From Saccoglossus kowalevskii (lineage: Eukaryota > Hemichordata > Enteropneusta > Harrimaniidae): a stretch of DNA of 26,893 nucleotides. The stretch spans positions 373,866 to 400,758 of the forward strand of contig NW_003142307.1 of NCBI RefSeq assembly GCF_000003605.2, written 5' to 3'. Of this stretch, positions 1 to 10,847 are shown one piece after another (position 1 is the stretch's first letter; every line of letters begins with the position of its first letter). The notes under the pieces are model-generated. The model did no database searches. It was not told the origin of the DNA and saw only the letters and a program-made list of their open reading frames with translations. Position numbers and translations under genes: made by a program.

Positions 1-93
1 TTTGGTACAACTGGATAACAGTATACCTGGTAAAACTGGTTATCAGTATACCAGGTTATTAATATACTTGGTATAACTGGTATCTGTATAATT
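1..93. repeat. Degenerate 25-bp tandem repeat at left edge
   Basis: Copies starting at 3, 28 and 69 read 'tggta.aactgg..a.cagta' followed by 'tacc'. A truncated copy lies at 53-68. The array probably continues left of the window. It sits in the Scribble intron downstream of exon 201-396. Confidence 0.7.
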
Positions 94-188
94 GGTGACT
101 TTAATTTTAGCCAATCATCATGTTGATAACAGAAGAGCCAGAAGTTGTCATGTGACTGCAATTTTAACCAATCACCACAAGCGATTCA

Positions 189-434
<246 letters not shown>

Positions 435-840
435 TCAAAAAATAATTATATATTTATATTTATTTTCCTAAGAAAAAACATAAATTCCAAATCCTCATAT
501 ATAATGCAGTTGATTAATCGAATAAATGCTGAAGTCAACTTTTTCCTTTCACAAAATAAATCCACATAAATTTGTAAACAAGATAAATAGAAACAAGCCA
601 TGCATGGCACAGTCCCCGTTAGTTATCAAATTTATTTAAGATATATAGTTTTGTTTATAGTAATATAGCTGGAATATAAACATGTCAGGAATATGATTAT
701 GATGATTGTTTAACATTAAAATGATTGACATTTGTATCTGATCGTCAAACAAGTACTTGTCCATATTGGGAGATATTGCTCTGGAACAGCATTAATTAAA
801 ACAGCCATTTTGAATACATGTATATATCTATAACATGGTG

Positions 841-1425
841 TATAATGAATATTAAAAATTTGAACATAATCAGTCGAAGCAAGTCAGAGATATGGCTCTA
901 GAAGCCCAATCATTAAAACAAAATGGCTGCAAGTCAGCCATTTTGAATCCGATCTGAAAAATAAAATGGTGTGCATCAGGAACCTGTAATGTGTAATGTA
1001 TGTACTAAGTTTGAGCGAAATCCATCCATAAATGCCAGAAATGCTTAATATTTGATGTTTTTTAGCACAAAAATGGCCACCATTCGGCCATTTTGAATAG
1101 AGTTGTCAAACCAATATATCTATGATATGATGTATAATGAATATTAAAAATTTGAACATAATCAGTCAAAGCAAGTCAGAGATATGGGTCTAGAAGTTCA
1201 TTCATTAAAACAAAATGGCCGCCAGTCAGCCATTTTGAATCCGATCTGAAAAATAAAATTGTTTGCATCAAGGTCCTATAATGTCTAATGTATATACCAA
1301 GTTTGAATAAAATCCATCTGTAAACAGCAGTGAAATGCTTGATTATGATGATTTTTTAGCACAAAAATGGCCGCCATTCAGCCATCTTGAATCAGATCGT
1401 GAAACAAATTGATGTGCATATGTAT
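841..1425. repeat. Direct duplication, about 292 bp unit, two copies
   Basis: The block starting 'tataatgaatattaaaaatt' at 841 recurs at 1133 and both copies continue for about 290 bp with scattered substitutions. Each copy holds two segments in which 'aaaatggc' and 'gccattttgaat' form short inverted arms. The 3' flank at 1480-1535 is a more GC-rich tail. It looks like a dispersed element present in tandem; no coding capacity. Confidence 0.8.
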
Positions 1426-1897
1426 AATATCATGTATGATGTACGTGTGAAGTTTGATCATGATTCGTCCATGATTCTAAGATACAAAGACGCACAGAAG
1501 CACGGACGCACAAGGGTCAAAACATAAGTCCCCGTTGAGAATACAGTTCCCTGTTCTGTATTTAATGTCAAATTCCAACACTACAAGCAGTTCAGAAGTG
1601 TGGATGTACATTTCTATAAATAGTACTGTCATGTGATCAATTGTTACTAGCAACATACTGTAATGGACTGAGCATATTTAGTTGAATCACACACAAAATG
1701 TAATGTGCAACCAAAATCCAGGATGAACAAAATTAAAATGACGTTCACCTGCAACCCAATAGAAGTTTAGCACAATTAGCAACCCTGTATTTTCATATGT
1801 AATGCAGCTACATCTACGAAGCCAAAAAGTGATGTTAGACCGTTTTTGAATGTCATGCTGAAAATAATTACAATTGACATAGCAAAATGTTGTATTA

Positions 1898-1929
1898 TTG
1901 AAGTATCCTCGTAATAACCTCATACTATA
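1898..1929. mobile_element. Relic terminus of the 15432 foldback element
   Basis: The string 'agtatcctcgtaataacct' matches the right arm of the foldback at 15537-15579 with only one or two differences over about 24 bp. It ends 10 bp from the donor of the Scribble exon at 1940-2029. The second arm is not visible, so this is a solo or eroded copy. Confidence 0.6.
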
Positions 1930-1939
1930 TTCAACTGAC

Positions 1940-2029
1940 CTTCCTATATCGGGTGGTAACCTTGTGAGGGAGACGTCATTTAAACAGAGGTGTGTGAGGT
2001 CACGGAGCTGCGTAAAACCGTCTGGTAAC
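1940..2029 (-). CDS. scrib: Scribble LRR exon (upstream of the two)
   Basis: Internal exon of the Scribble polarity scaffold, a LAP protein (N-terminal LRRs followed by PDZ domains) that works with Dlg and Lgl at the lateral cortex to set apical-basal polarity. Read on the minus strand, a 'tttttcag' acceptor precedes G-TTA-CCA-GAC and the exon ends ...GGA-AG before 'gtcagt', so both ends are phase 2 and the length is 90 nt. It encodes one complete LRR, LPDGFTQLRDLTHLCLNDVS plus LTR, and the start of the next, LPPDIG. The words FTQLR and LNDVSL are typical of Scribble and differ from the paralogues LRRC1/Lano and Erbin. The donor side joins in frame to the exon at 201-396, the junction codon reading Ser. 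No sign of decay. The preceding exon should end in a phase-2 donor and was not found in this window. Confidence 0.92.
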
Positions 2030-2105
2030 CTGAAAAATGCATAAATTACCGTGTAAATAGTAGAATTAAGAGTAGAAAATCTGCAGAAACATTTGACAGA
2101 AAAAC

Positions 2106-2130
2106 AAATCAAATCAAATCAAATCAAATC
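2106..2130. repeat. (AAATC)5 microsatellite
   Basis: Five perfect AAATC units just upstream (on the minus strand) of the Scribble exon at 1940-2029, inside the presumed long intron. Confidence 0.95.
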
Positions 2131-3252
2131 CTCAAAGACAAAATTATATAAAATATATTTTCTAGTTATTTGTATATTTTGTATATTTTCTAGTTATTTG
2201 CATTGCATTCTACGCTTGAAATAGAATGGGAATTTCCAGTTGTGTTGTATTGTATATGTAAATGATATGTGATATGTACATATGCCAAAAATAGATTGGA
2301 AAATTACGGGTTTGTAACTCCTGCATATTAGAAAACTGAATTTAGTGAGCGTGCAGTGCTAGTGTCAATGGTGTTTGCAAAGCAGTGAAGACAAGAAAAC
2401 AGTTATCATGGGGTTAAAGATTATGAGATACACAAGTCACAAGTTCACGTTCCCTTGTTAATACGTAACTGAGTGCTTATTCATGATGGAAAGTTTCATA
2501 AATTACATAATGTGTTACATGAGCTGAAAAATTGATATATACCGGTATATGTATATATTTATTGATGAATGACACTTGAGGGCTTCATAGATTAAAAAAA
2601 AAAAATATTTGACCATTACATTTGATTTCACTTGGGCAGCAATGATTTTGTTACATGTACATTCAAATCAGTAAAATACGTTTTCATAGGCTAAAATGAC
2701 TTTTGGTAATGCCTTGTACCCAAGAGTCTCTGTTTTTTTCTCAATCAATGGAAACACTTCAAACTAAAGCATTCACAGATATGTATTGTGAATATTACAA
2801 ATAGTTTCATCATTATAGTTTGGTACTAAACGTGTTCATCTGCCCACATGTGATTGGCCATTTCAACCATCATTTGAACTTGGAAATGATTTATATTAAA
2901 AAAAAAAATGCACATGCCATGTTTTGAGAAAATCAGTGTACCTGCAATGCAAATTAATTATGAGCAAATTTTGAAATAAGTTTCAGTAAGTAAAACAGAC
3001 TATCTGGTAACTTGCGGAATATTCACCAGGATAAATACCATGTGACACAGAAACTAAAACCAGCACATAAAACTGACATTTACTTTAGTATTATATCTAT
3101 TGTATTTTATTACACATTTTATTTCTGTCAACCAATGGAAATTATTTCTAAGGATGCAATAAATTCGTTATTATCATATCATCTACATGTGGATGACAAC
3201 ATTGGAACATTATTTACATTATGCAATTAAATTAATTGTTTCCATTCTTTAG
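2131..3252. other. Intronic sequence, no gene seen
   Basis: AT-rich, with short homopolymer A runs and no frame resembling a known protein. The 72-codon frame at 3012-3230 has no recognisable motif. It ends beside the acceptor of the LRAT-like exon. Confidence 0.6.
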
Positions 3253-3667
3253 AAACAAAGCTCAAAAAATGCTCCCAGGTGATGTCGTGTGTGTCAAGGA
3301 TCACCCAGACCATGACGAGTATGATCACTGGGCTCTCTACGTCGGCGATGGTCAAGCTATACATTAGTGTCGCACTAAAAATGAAATAGTTGTGGAGCCG
3401 ATAGAGAATATCTCGTAAGGTTGTCGTCTGGTCATATGTAAGAAGAAACTGGACAACAGCAAACGTGAAAAGATTGTTAGAAAGGCATGGAAGTTTGTTA
3501 GTACTGACGGCCTTCATTTGAGACAATGTTCTACTTGCCGTGATTTTGTTGAATTATGTAAAAACGATACATTCTCCACTATAAGTCCAAGCGAATCTGA
3601 CACAGGGTGTTCATTTCGGGGACCTGATGAAATTCTTTTAATTATTTTAAATATTGACAATCATTAA
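3253..3667 (+). pseudogene. LRAT/PLAAT-type NlpC/P60-like domain, two nonsense codons
   Basis: One plus-strand frame starting at 3254 reads KMLPGDVVCVKDHP, then EYDHWALYVGDGQAIH, then a TAG (3365-3367), NEIVVEPIENIS, a TAA (3416-3418), and continues to KIVRKAWKFVSTDGLHLRQC and STCRDFVELCKN before a terminal TAA at 3665. The 'PGD...DHWALYVGDG..IH' block is the LRAT/H-rev107 signature with the catalytic His. 'CSTCRDFV' sits where family members have NCEHFV, keeping the nucleophile-position Cys but not the usual Asn or Glu-His. Family members are thiol acyltransferases or phospholipases acting on membrane lipids and retinoids. A good splice acceptor ('tttccattctttag') precedes the frame, so this looks like an intron-containing gene exon rather than a processed copy. 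There is no frameshift, which suggests recent inactivation. It lies antisense within the presumed Scribble intron. Confidence 0.8.
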
Positions 3668-3835
3668 AAAAAAAATTTGTGTCAGCGATCGGTCATGCAT
3701 GTAAGGTGTCAGTCATAGTAAAGCTTATGTAATACTCTTCATTATCCTAGAGTTATGCAAATTGTTTAGTTTGACTAGGAACCTATCAATTGTGGTTTTG
3801 GCGCAACAAACACCATTCATTTGGTGATCAGACAG

Positions 3836-4090
3836 CTCTTAACTTTTTCACTACCAGACTTTCTCACCCAAAGTTGTCTGCACTTTTTTCTCATATTTTT
3901 CAATATTTTTGGAAATGAACCCTAATTTTGGAGCCAAGAGACAAAATTTGAGTCAATTTTCAGTTTTTACTCAAAATATTTGGCTATTCTTGTCGCAATC
4001 TTCCGAAGGGAAGTGCAGACTATAAGTGGGACTAGTTTATGAATTTGTGATGAAAAGCGGGAACTGGTGGTGAAATGGTTAACCCTTTTG
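3836..4090. mobile_element. Imperfect foldback/MITE-like element
   Basis: The left arm has 'cttaactttttcactaccag' and then 'gttgtctgcactttt'. The right arm has 'ggaagtgcagactataagtg' and then 'ggtggtgaaatggttaaccc', i.e. the same two blocks inverted with different spacing. No protein is encoded. A similar opening, 'taaccctttgaatgccagta', occurs at 17321 and may belong to a related family. Confidence 0.55.
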
Positions 4091-4981
<891 letters not shown>

Positions 4982-5104
4982 GTAGTTTCTACATTAAACA
5001 CTAATATAAAAACACCCACAGTAATTTCCACATTAAACACTAATATAAAGTCATCCACAGTAGTTTCCACATTAAATACATGTACCCAAAAAAAGTCATC
5101 CACA
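4982..5104. repeat. 39-bp tandem repeat, three copies
   Basis: Units start at 4982, 5021 and 5060 with 'gta.tttc.acattaaa'. The first two are 39 bp and the third is 45 bp, because it carries an inserted 'catgtaccc'-like segment. Each unit ends 'catccaca' or 'cacccaca'. Confidence 0.9.
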
Positions 5105-5322
5105 GTAAGTTATTACTATCATAGAAGCAAAATAAACGCACAACAACAAAAAAGCCTGGGGGTTTTATTCAAAGTGTCACACTTAATTGAAGTAGGGATA
5201 AAACCCTGTAATAAACTGGAGAAAGGATTTTGAACTTGAGTAGATTTCATACGCTTGACTGTGCTTTACTGCTTACTTTTAAAGAAATGTGACAGCATTT
5301 TACTGTTTCAGAAGACATTTAG

Positions 5323-5535
5323 TTGTCCAGCTCCACAGGGAATTGTAAAAGTGTTGATGGCTTTATTTACAATGCAATATCAACAATAATAATAGCAGGT
5401 ATTGCTCTAAAGTACTTCATACATGAAAACAGACTAAAGAGGAGCCATACAAACCTTGGGGAGGGGAATAGAAGAAAAGATGTACCAATTATTGTTTTTC
5501 TTCTATCACTTAGTCTTGGGCTAAATTTGTGCTGA
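5323..5535 (+). pseudogene. Possible exon with membrane segment, unassigned
   Basis: An open frame of about 70 codons ends at a TGA at 5533 and follows two candidate acceptors ('tactgtttcag' and 'catttag'). It contains a hydrophobic stretch, AISTIIIAGIALKYFI, then a basic linker (ENRLKRSHTNLGEGNRRKD), then a second hydrophobic tail, VPIIVFLLSLSLGLNLC. There is no ATG at its start, so it would have to be an internal or terminal exon. LRAT/PLAAT proteins often end in a membrane anchor, and this lies 1.6 kb downstream of the LRAT-like exon on the same strand, so it could be its C-terminal exon. That link is inference only. A chance frame in AT-rich DNA is the alternative. Confidence 0.25.
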
Positions 5536-6300
5536 AGTTGCTGATCTCAATAGATCAAAAACAACACTTGGCAAGTGTAAAAATAAAATCATGGAAAATT
5601 AAATTGTTACCATGACAACAAAAAAAGCAGCATCCTTGTAAACAAGCTATGAGATCCATATTGAACAGAACTCGGCGCGACGACCACCGCTATTTGAACT
5701 AAAGGCGTAAAGTATCATTAAAGAACAAATTGTGCCTTCCATCAATCAGAGTTCATTTCTCACCTCAGAAATTCAACCTTTCAGCAGCATGGGGCAAGCC
5801 TTAGAATTAAAGCAATACAAACCAGTGTGATATGATTTTAATTTCTTTTTTTGCAAAAGAAAATTTTAGTCTCTCTTGTAGCCGCTGGCAGCCAGCTGTG
5901 GTAAATCTATATCTTAATCTCTATTCGCAAGGTGCCCTGTGTTGCTGGCTACATCTTTAAGTGTATTGTGTAGTATGGATTGAGTACACAAAAACACTGT
6001 CCCTGCAGCTCGATTCACAGGATTCCAGTATCAAACCAAACTGATTTTGAATAATTCATACGTGTATTCTAAGAAAAAACTGCAAGTTCTTGTAACCGAT
6101 GTCAATGACAAATGCATGCTGGGAAGAAGAAAAAATGAGTAAGTCACCATCAATACAAAATATCATTTTTGAAGTATTAGAAGTGCACCTTTTTAAGTTC
6201 ACATAAGCAGAAAACAAGGTTTATTACAGCTCCAATAGGGGGGGGGCAAAAAATTACATTTCCTACTTTTTTTAAGCGATGCTTTTATTGTATGCAAAAA
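5536..6300. other. Intronic sequence, no gene seen
   Basis: No coding-like frame. A G9 homopolymer lies at about 6238-6246. A small CpG cluster ('ctcggcgcgacgaccaccg') lies near 5671. Confidence 0.5.
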
Positions 6301-6505
6301 TATGTAAAATGACTAATTTTTATTGGGTTGAAATTTTGCTGATTTATCATTTCAGGCATATTCAGTGTGTTTTAAATTCACAGATTTATCATTTAGATAA
6401 TGTGTTTTATGCTAAATTTTACATATTCGCTGGGTTTTAATTTAGTGCATTTTCCAGCAAATAAGCAAAATTACAACTCAGTGAATAATTAACCTTTTTA
6501 CAGTA
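6301..6505 (-). mobile_element. TA-flanked MITE family B, copy 1
   Basis: Reverse-oriented relative of 10636-10847. Termini are 'ta-tgtaaaatgactaatt' (one C lost) and 'taacctttttacagta'. Internal landmarks match when inverted, for example 'catttagataatgtgtttt' here and 'aacacattatctaaatg' there. About 205 bp, no coding capacity, so it must be mobilised in trans. A TA duplication and CTGTAAAA end suggest a Tc1/mariner-type mobiliser. Confidence 0.8.
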
Positions 6506-6902
6506 GTAGGCGACTGTATAAAATCTACTATAATAACCAACTGCAACTGGTGGTCATTATTTCTTTAGTCAGAACTAATCATTGCGAGAGAAATAACCTC
6601 GTAAATATGTAGTTTAATAGGACAAGAATAAAGCAAAATAGAATAAATTGCTAAACCAATATTTCTGGAAACACATGTTTTTTCTTTGCCTCAGAAGCAT
6701 GACAGCATAAAATATTGTTTTTCTGGCTTTTAGATGTTGTTTGAACAGTTTGCATCAACAATTTCTCATTAAACATGATTTTTTTGTGTTTAATAAAAGC
6801 GTATAAATTTGAGAAAGAAAAATGTCGAAAAATAGCTTCGACATAAAAGCACACCCAAGACATTCATGTAGGCACATCCGCTTGGAATTTAGAGCAATTA
6901 CA

Positions 6903-6973
6903 AATGTTTTGATTAATTTAATTAATAGCCTAATAAAGTTTGTTAATTAATTAAAAACAAATTAACAATCAAG
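6903..6973. promoter_or_regulatory. Dense TAATTA/TTAATTAA cluster
   Basis: 'gattaatttaattaatag', 'gttaattaattaaaaac' and 'aaattaac' fall within 70 bp. TAATTA is the core of many homeodomain sites, so this might be a regulatory element. AT-rich base composition alone could also produce it. Confidence 0.2.
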
Positions 6974-7640
6974 TGAATATAAAGTGTACATTCGCAACTG
7001 CAACGTTCTCTATGGCTGAGCATTTTTTGTACGTTTGTTTCTTTATATTGATTTTACACTTTTCACCTTATAATTTTGTTCGTTAAGTACCCTGCCTTTT
7101 TTAACAAGATTAAGTAGTTAACATTTATCATATTTATTAAAGGGGTCGTATTGAACTGGATCAGCGAAAATATCTGTCGCTGTAATTTCTTGTCTCCGAA
7201 ATGGTGAATTCATGATGAGATGGGTATGTACATACATGTATCATTGAAACAAGCTTCGGAATAGTAAATTGTAACTAAAAACATTTAATACATAGCTCTT
7301 CTGTAGGTTGCTTGGATACTATGTAAGCTGAAAAGCTCTTGAAGAAGGGCTGAAATAAGAATCTGAACTAACTAACAAAAACAGCTTTAATTTACTGTAA
7401 ATGCCAAAATATCATCATTGTAGTTTTCAAGGTTATGTAAAAAAAAAAGTGCTTTTTTTTTATTAAACGTAATAATACTCCCACGCTCAGAAGTAGCGAT
7501 GGATGAACGAACCTAACGAGGGAGAAATTACTTTGCTTTTAGAATAAAAACGTTACGAGACACGTCTACACACAATCACGTACAACGAATTGAGATGCAG
7601 AGAGCTTCCATCTTCAATCAGTTATAATGGGTCTATCAGT
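6974..7640. other. Intronic sequence, no gene seen
   Basis: Poly-A and poly-T runs around 7440-7460. No recognised coding frame. Confidence 0.5.
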
Positions 7641-7657
7641 TTCCTAGTGATGAACAG

Positions 7658-7671
7658 CGCCATCTAGTGAC
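7658..7671 (-). promoter_or_regulatory. CTCF-like motif 1
   Basis: CGCCATCTAGTGAC fits the reverse complement of the CTCF core (CCASYAGRKGGCR, i.e. GCCMYCTRSTGG) with one terminal mismatch. The same word recurs in the same orientation at 17192. CTCF is known from molluscs and other bilaterians; binding here is inferred. Confidence 0.35.
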
Positions 7672-8267
7672 AAGCACACACAAGGCTGTCAATGTCTTAT
7701 GGAAACTAATGACTCCATTACAACCCATCAGTTGTTTTTCACAGCAATTAATTAGATTAAAAATGCAAACAATGTCACTTATCTTGTCTCACATCTTTCG
7801 TTTATATTACTTGTAACTCCTGTCTAGCGAGATAATTGAATTACAACTAAACAAACAAAAGTCTGAGTTAAAAAAAAAATATCGATTGCTCAAAGCGGAA
7901 AACTTTGCTGCATGAACTAGTCTTGAAGTAGAAAAACCCGACTTAAAATGTTTTGGTATTTTTAAAATTTTTTTTTTGAGAAGTGGTTAATTTTTTTTTG
8001 AGTACTGTGAAATGCATCTTTTTAGCTAACATTATTTTACCTAATTCAGCTAATGTCGCTAATTTAGAATAAGGTATAATCTCATAAGAAGGTATAATAA
8101 TTAAGAATCAGTTAATCCTAAAACTATTTTTATAGTATTTATTGAGAATGTTTACTTAATTTTGATTGAAATTATGTCTTGATAAAAATAGTAGGATTTA
8201 TCTTGAAATATTAACATTATTTTAACAACAAACATTTGGTTATTTGAAGTAAACTGCAAATGCCACG
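7672..8267. other. Intronic sequence, no gene seen
   Basis: AT-rich sequence with A and T homopolymers near 7870 and 7970. 'aaggtataatctcataagaaggtataataatta' at about 8071 is a small internal duplication. Confidence 0.5.
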
Positions 8268-8470
8268 TACTGTAAAATACTTTATTTTTGCTTGGAACTA
8301 ATTTTCGCTGAGGTAATGATTCAGTAAAAATAAAATCCAGCGAATATACCTTTTTTCCTACATTTTACATTCAACTCGCCAAAAATCAGTGAAAATAAAT
8401 TCCATACAAAACACCCAAAAAATGTTTTCAACGAAAATTAATTGCAGCTAAAATAAAGTATTTTACAGTA
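8268..8470. mobile_element. TA-flanked MITE family A, copy 1
   Basis: 203 bp bounded by TACTGTAAAATACTTTATTT and its inverse AAATAAAGTATTTTACAGTA. Terminal inverted repeats are about 24 bp. The outermost TA is a likely target duplication. The interior matches 12963-13174 along its whole length ('aatccag.gaatata', 'attttacattcaactcg.c', 'atcagtgaaaataaat'). No ORF. Confidence 0.88.
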
Positions 8471-10060
8471 TGCATAAATGTACATGAATCTGGAACATAT
8501 TTGGACGAGTATTCCCATTACTCCTCTGATACAGCTACGGAACCACCCAGCTAATAAAAAAATAAAGCATCAATGTTCTCGCACCAGTTACGAAATGCGT
8601 TGTTTACACAATATTCAAATGTGCTCGACTACTCTGATGCTTTAAGCACTACACAGTAAATCACTACTGCACGTACTCAGAGAACTGAACTTAAAATCCG
8701 CTGTAGTTTTTCTGTTTATAGCAATGATTTCAATACATTTTGTGCGAAAACAAAATGTGAGCTCGAGTTCTCATCTAGTTCTGATTGAAAGAGAGACAAG
8801 TCGTTTATTATTTCACCATTCTTTCACCACTATCACCATCAAGTCACTTTCAAATTTGATGTTGGCATGGTAACACCATCAGAATAGATGATATTTGCAG
8901 AATATCTTTCACTTAATCCTGTCGGGATTGAACTTCTTCTGAGTTTTGAATATTTTGTTAAGAAGATACAACAACCAAAAGTATTTTCAATCAATGTATG
9001 GTGTTTGCTTTATTAGAAGCACATCACTAAGACCAAAAAGACTTTTACTGTATGCTAGATGATCGAAATAGTTTTATTTTGGCCATAGACATACCTCTTG
9101 TCATTTACATAAGAATATGCACTACTACATGTATTTAAATTGATCAAACACGGTATTAATTTAGAAGTGCACATGAACCCAAAATCACATTTGTACATGT
9201 AAGCCAGATTCCATGAAATGCGTTTTATTTCAACCAAAGACTGTCATTGATACACGCATAGATACACAGACATGGTTTACGGCTTGAATATATGCATATT
9301 CATGACCTGATTTGCATAAATAATCAATTATAGCTTTTCCGTGGGTATCTCAAGAACCATTCATCAGATTTTTAAGAGACTTGATACAGACGTGCACACA
9401 AACCACAGACATACAACGAAACACTCTTTTTTTTAGTTCAGTATTATCAACTTATATTTGAAAAATCTGAGTTTCAATTATCGCATTGACTGCTAAAAGA
9501 CAGACAACAGAAATGTGATGAAGTTAATTAATTTTAAACAATTCCTATATCTATTTCATACCTCCGATTCCCTCAGCACATGCAAGTTCTTTCTATAACG
9601 CTTCCTTTGTTTGCTCTAATAAAATCAAGCAAAATTTTATTCTCGTTACGTGACTGTCAATTCTTCTTGCAACACATGCTGTTAAACTCTGATGAGCAGG
9701 CCCCCAGTTTAATTTTAACTGACAAGCACAATTTTACATCAATTCTGTGCATGACCTTGGCACCCCCAACCCCTCAAAGGTCACACATAAGGTTTAAGGG
9801 ACCCTGGATCTGGGTCACAACAAAATGAAGGGGGCTGCTACATATACATGTACATCATGAAGGCATGCACCGCTACACGCAGCCAAATCGAGGACCAATC
9901 CAGCTTTCAAACAAAGAAGCCAAACTAGGATCCTATTTTAACCAGATTAGAAGAAAGTGAACTTAAAGATAAGACAAGATTGCTGTAATTCAAGTTGCCA
10001 AAGATTCCACATTCAGATTAGTAATTTCATTAACCAAGCGATTTGTTGAGTGTAATTCAC
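8471..10060. other. Intronic sequence, no gene seen
   Basis: Several short frames (9055-9237 minus, 9580-9828 plus) show no motif, no splice context and skewed composition. Nothing else is recognised. Confidence 0.5.
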
Positions 10061-10635
10061 CTTGATGTCCATCAACTCCAACGGAAACACTGGAGTCTGA
10101 ATCGAACACATGAATAAACGTAGAAATTACTTCTGCTGATACAAGCTAAATTTAGACAGACAAGTATAGGAAATGAACATAGATAGTCGTAATGTACAAC
10201 TGAGAGGTACCAAAAAGGGAAACTATAATAATCTGTGTAAGTAGTGAAACTACCAGTATATACGAATGATATAAAGATAGAAATGGCACATTTGCGTACT
10301 AAAAGCCTCCGTGAGTAGCAGAGGCGATAGCCGAACAGCATCAGCACGCGATGTCGTGCGAAAACTGAATTTGAATTAATGCAGTATTCCAATCATTATT
10401 CCTCACATCACAAACGCCTAGGCAATAATATAAGGAGTCTAGGTAAATGGTTATCATAATTTTTCTAATCATTCTTATTCAGTATTTTGTTGGATTTAAT
10501 TTAGCAACTTTCTTAACCAAATTTTGCTAAATACAAATTTTACTATATTTTGCTAACTGGTTTACCAACCCCATATACAAACGCATTCAGATTTAGACAA
10601 ACTTCACATAAACGAGGATGTCATAAGAAATTTCA
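10061..10635. other. Intronic sequence, one weak exon-like stretch
   Basis: On the minus strand, 'tgttcgattcag' followed by a 36-nt frame SSVSVGVDGHQ and then 'gtgaat' could be read as a tiny exon near 10061-10096. It matches no protein I know. The rest is featureless. Confidence 0.3.
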
Positions 10636-10847
10636 TACTGTAAAGGGGGTAATTATTCACTGTGTTTTAATTTAGCTTATTTCGCTGACTGGAAAAATGC
10701 GCTAAATTAAAACACAGTGAATATGTAAAATTTAGCAAAGAACACATTATCTAAATGACGAAACCGTGAATTTAAAACCCACTGAATATGCCTGAAATGG
10801 TAAATCAGTGAAATTTAAACCCAGTGAAAATTAGTCATTTTACAGTA
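10636..10847 (+). mobile_element. TA-flanked MITE family B, copy 2
   Basis: 212 bp from 'tactgtaaagggggtaatta' to 'tagtcattttacagta'. It carries subterminal inverted words, with 'ttcactgtgttttaatttag' near the left end answered by 'ctaaattaaaacacagtgaa', a strong internal hairpin. Family A has the same CTGTAAAA end and the phrase 'ccagtgaatat', so A and B are probably cousins. A fragment with 'aaactcagtgaaaatgctc' occurs at about 11317. Confidence 0.82.

Noticed and set aside
1687-2112. Full 141-codon minus frame as one exon
   Set aside because: Only 1940-2029 is Scribble-like and is bounded by an acceptor and donor; the rest translates intron and transposon relic.
3012-3230. 72-codon plus frame as 5' exon of the LRAT-like gene
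   Set aside because: It ends in a stop before the acceptor, has no donor in the right place and shows no LRAT-family sequence.
10061-10096. Tiny minus exon SSVSVGVDGHQ between an AG and a GT
   Set aside because: 36 nt, weak acceptor without a pyrimidine tract, no homology I can name; such pairs occur often by chance.
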